This document shows positions 59,268 to 60,000 of a stretch of 60,000 nt of DNA, one piece after another. This stretch comes from Tubiluchus corallicola (Eukaryota; Priapulida; Priapulimorpha; Priapulimorphida; Tubiluchidae). Every line of letters begins with the position of its first letter. The first letter of the stretch is position 1. The notes under the pieces are model-generated. The model made no database searches. It was given only the letters and a program-made list of their open reading frames with translations, and had not been told where the DNA came from. The stretch lies in assembly GCA_030141605.1 (NCBI GenBank), contig JAQGDQ010000220.1:103786-163785 (forward strand). Reading direction: 5' to 3'. Position numbers and translations under genes: made by a program.

Positions 59268-60000
59268 TACTGCAGTTGTGAGTGAATGTAGGGCCAGTTT
59301 TAAGCCAATTATGCAGATTTGTTCAAATTAGGCTCCACGCACACACTCGCCGCGGAAGATGCTGTGATGAATTGATGAATTAATGAGTCTCTTGATAGCA
59401 TGAGACTTTCTTGATACTGTGAAGGTAGTGAAATTATTCAGTTTGTCCTCATATATCTGTTTCAATGTTTTTTGCTGATCGTTTTATTTATTTGTTTTGT
59501 AATTTCAGTTTATAGTCGCCATTTACTTTTTAAAAAAGGTAATTAGCGGGCCTTATATGCATTAATTAGATCGTCACTGGATTATAATTTGCTAATTCAA
59601 GGATAATATTCAAATACTCAATACAGATATCATTCTAGCATATATTTGTGGCTAATAGTTGAGCCTTAAGCCCTCAACTTTTTTTGGCTGAGACTGTTGT
59701 ACTACGTAAAGCATAAAGCATCAATCATAGCTTTTGTAGGGTAGAAGACCCCTCTAACAATTTTCTAATTCGGCCCCTCACTTCCTAGCACCGGCCCTAA
59801 GTGAATGAAAGATGAAGCCATGTTTTTGATTCTTGTAAGTTGAATGTTCAGCTGTTGTGCGCTGTGGTTGAAATACAGGAAATTTAAGGCATATGTTGTC
59901 ATGCATCTTCTTTGGCTTCCTTGCTAAGTTATCTTGCAAAATTAAATCCATTTTGGCGGGTGTTTTAATTTTTCATTTTTAATGTCTTCAATAATTTAGG

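Larger units (their letters stand above)
58192..60000 (+). other. Receptor intron 6, running off the window
   Basis: No further ligand-domain exon (helix 4-12 motifs) is readable. Contains a partial family C MITE and a small TA-flanked MITE. Near 59745-59800 a CCGGCCCTA-type terminus suggests another decayed element. Confidence 0.55.

Overview
This window is animal nuclear DNA: AT-rich, with intron-rich genes (GT-AG introns, short exons), long simple repeats, and many decayed transposons. I reconstructed five protein-coding genes by joining exons whose phases fit and whose products align with animal families known to me. They are the C-terminal half of an alpha-catenin, a complete SPAG17 (ciliary central-pair protein), a complete NSA2 (ribosome biogenesis factor), a complete C3orf38-type gene, and the first two thirds of an NR3/oestrogen-receptor-like nuclear receptor. 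I see no sign of a bacterial or viral sequence. The presence of SPAG17 implies motile cilia. The NR3-type DNA-binding domain is divergent and the introns are transposon-rich, which suggests an invertebrate, possibly a cnidarian or another early-branching or marine lineage. The sequence alone does not fix the phylum.

Layout: alpha-catenin (+, runs in from the left, stop at 5598) converges on SPAG17 (-, stop at 8558, start at 22156). SPAG17 diverges from NSA2 (+, start at 22361, stop at 33758) across only 204 bp, probably a shared promoter. NSA2 converges on C3orf38 (-, stop at 37545, start at 45336). C3orf38 diverges from the nuclear receptor (+, start at 47166, running past the right edge). 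The five genes therefore alternate strand without exception. They are not one pathway: cell adhesion, cilium, 60S ribosome assembly, an uncharacterised protein and a transcription factor.

The introns and intergenic regions are full of mobile-element remnants. These include non-LTR retrotransposon reverse-transcriptase pieces (one LINE nested in another at 41.4-44.6 kb), a hAT element with a perfect 8-bp target duplication, and a piggyBac-like MITE at TTAA sites. Several MITE families share CAG-type termini and TA target sites (Tc1/mariner-pogo style), and there is a 5S-rRNA-like SINE remnant. Tandem repeats include an 83-bp repeat that contains the end of the C3orf38 coding sequence, a 42-bp repeat in a receptor intron that reads as a 14-residue peptide repeat, a 32-bp repeat in a SPAG17 intron with an AATAAA in most units, and long (GA)n and (CT)n tracts.

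The most unusual items are the nuclear receptor (almost no N-terminal domain, ER-type P-box, and a roughly 650-residue hinge from one exon), the coding-end tandem duplication of C3orf38, and the 42-bp codon-periodic repeat. I found no convincing new multi-gene system.
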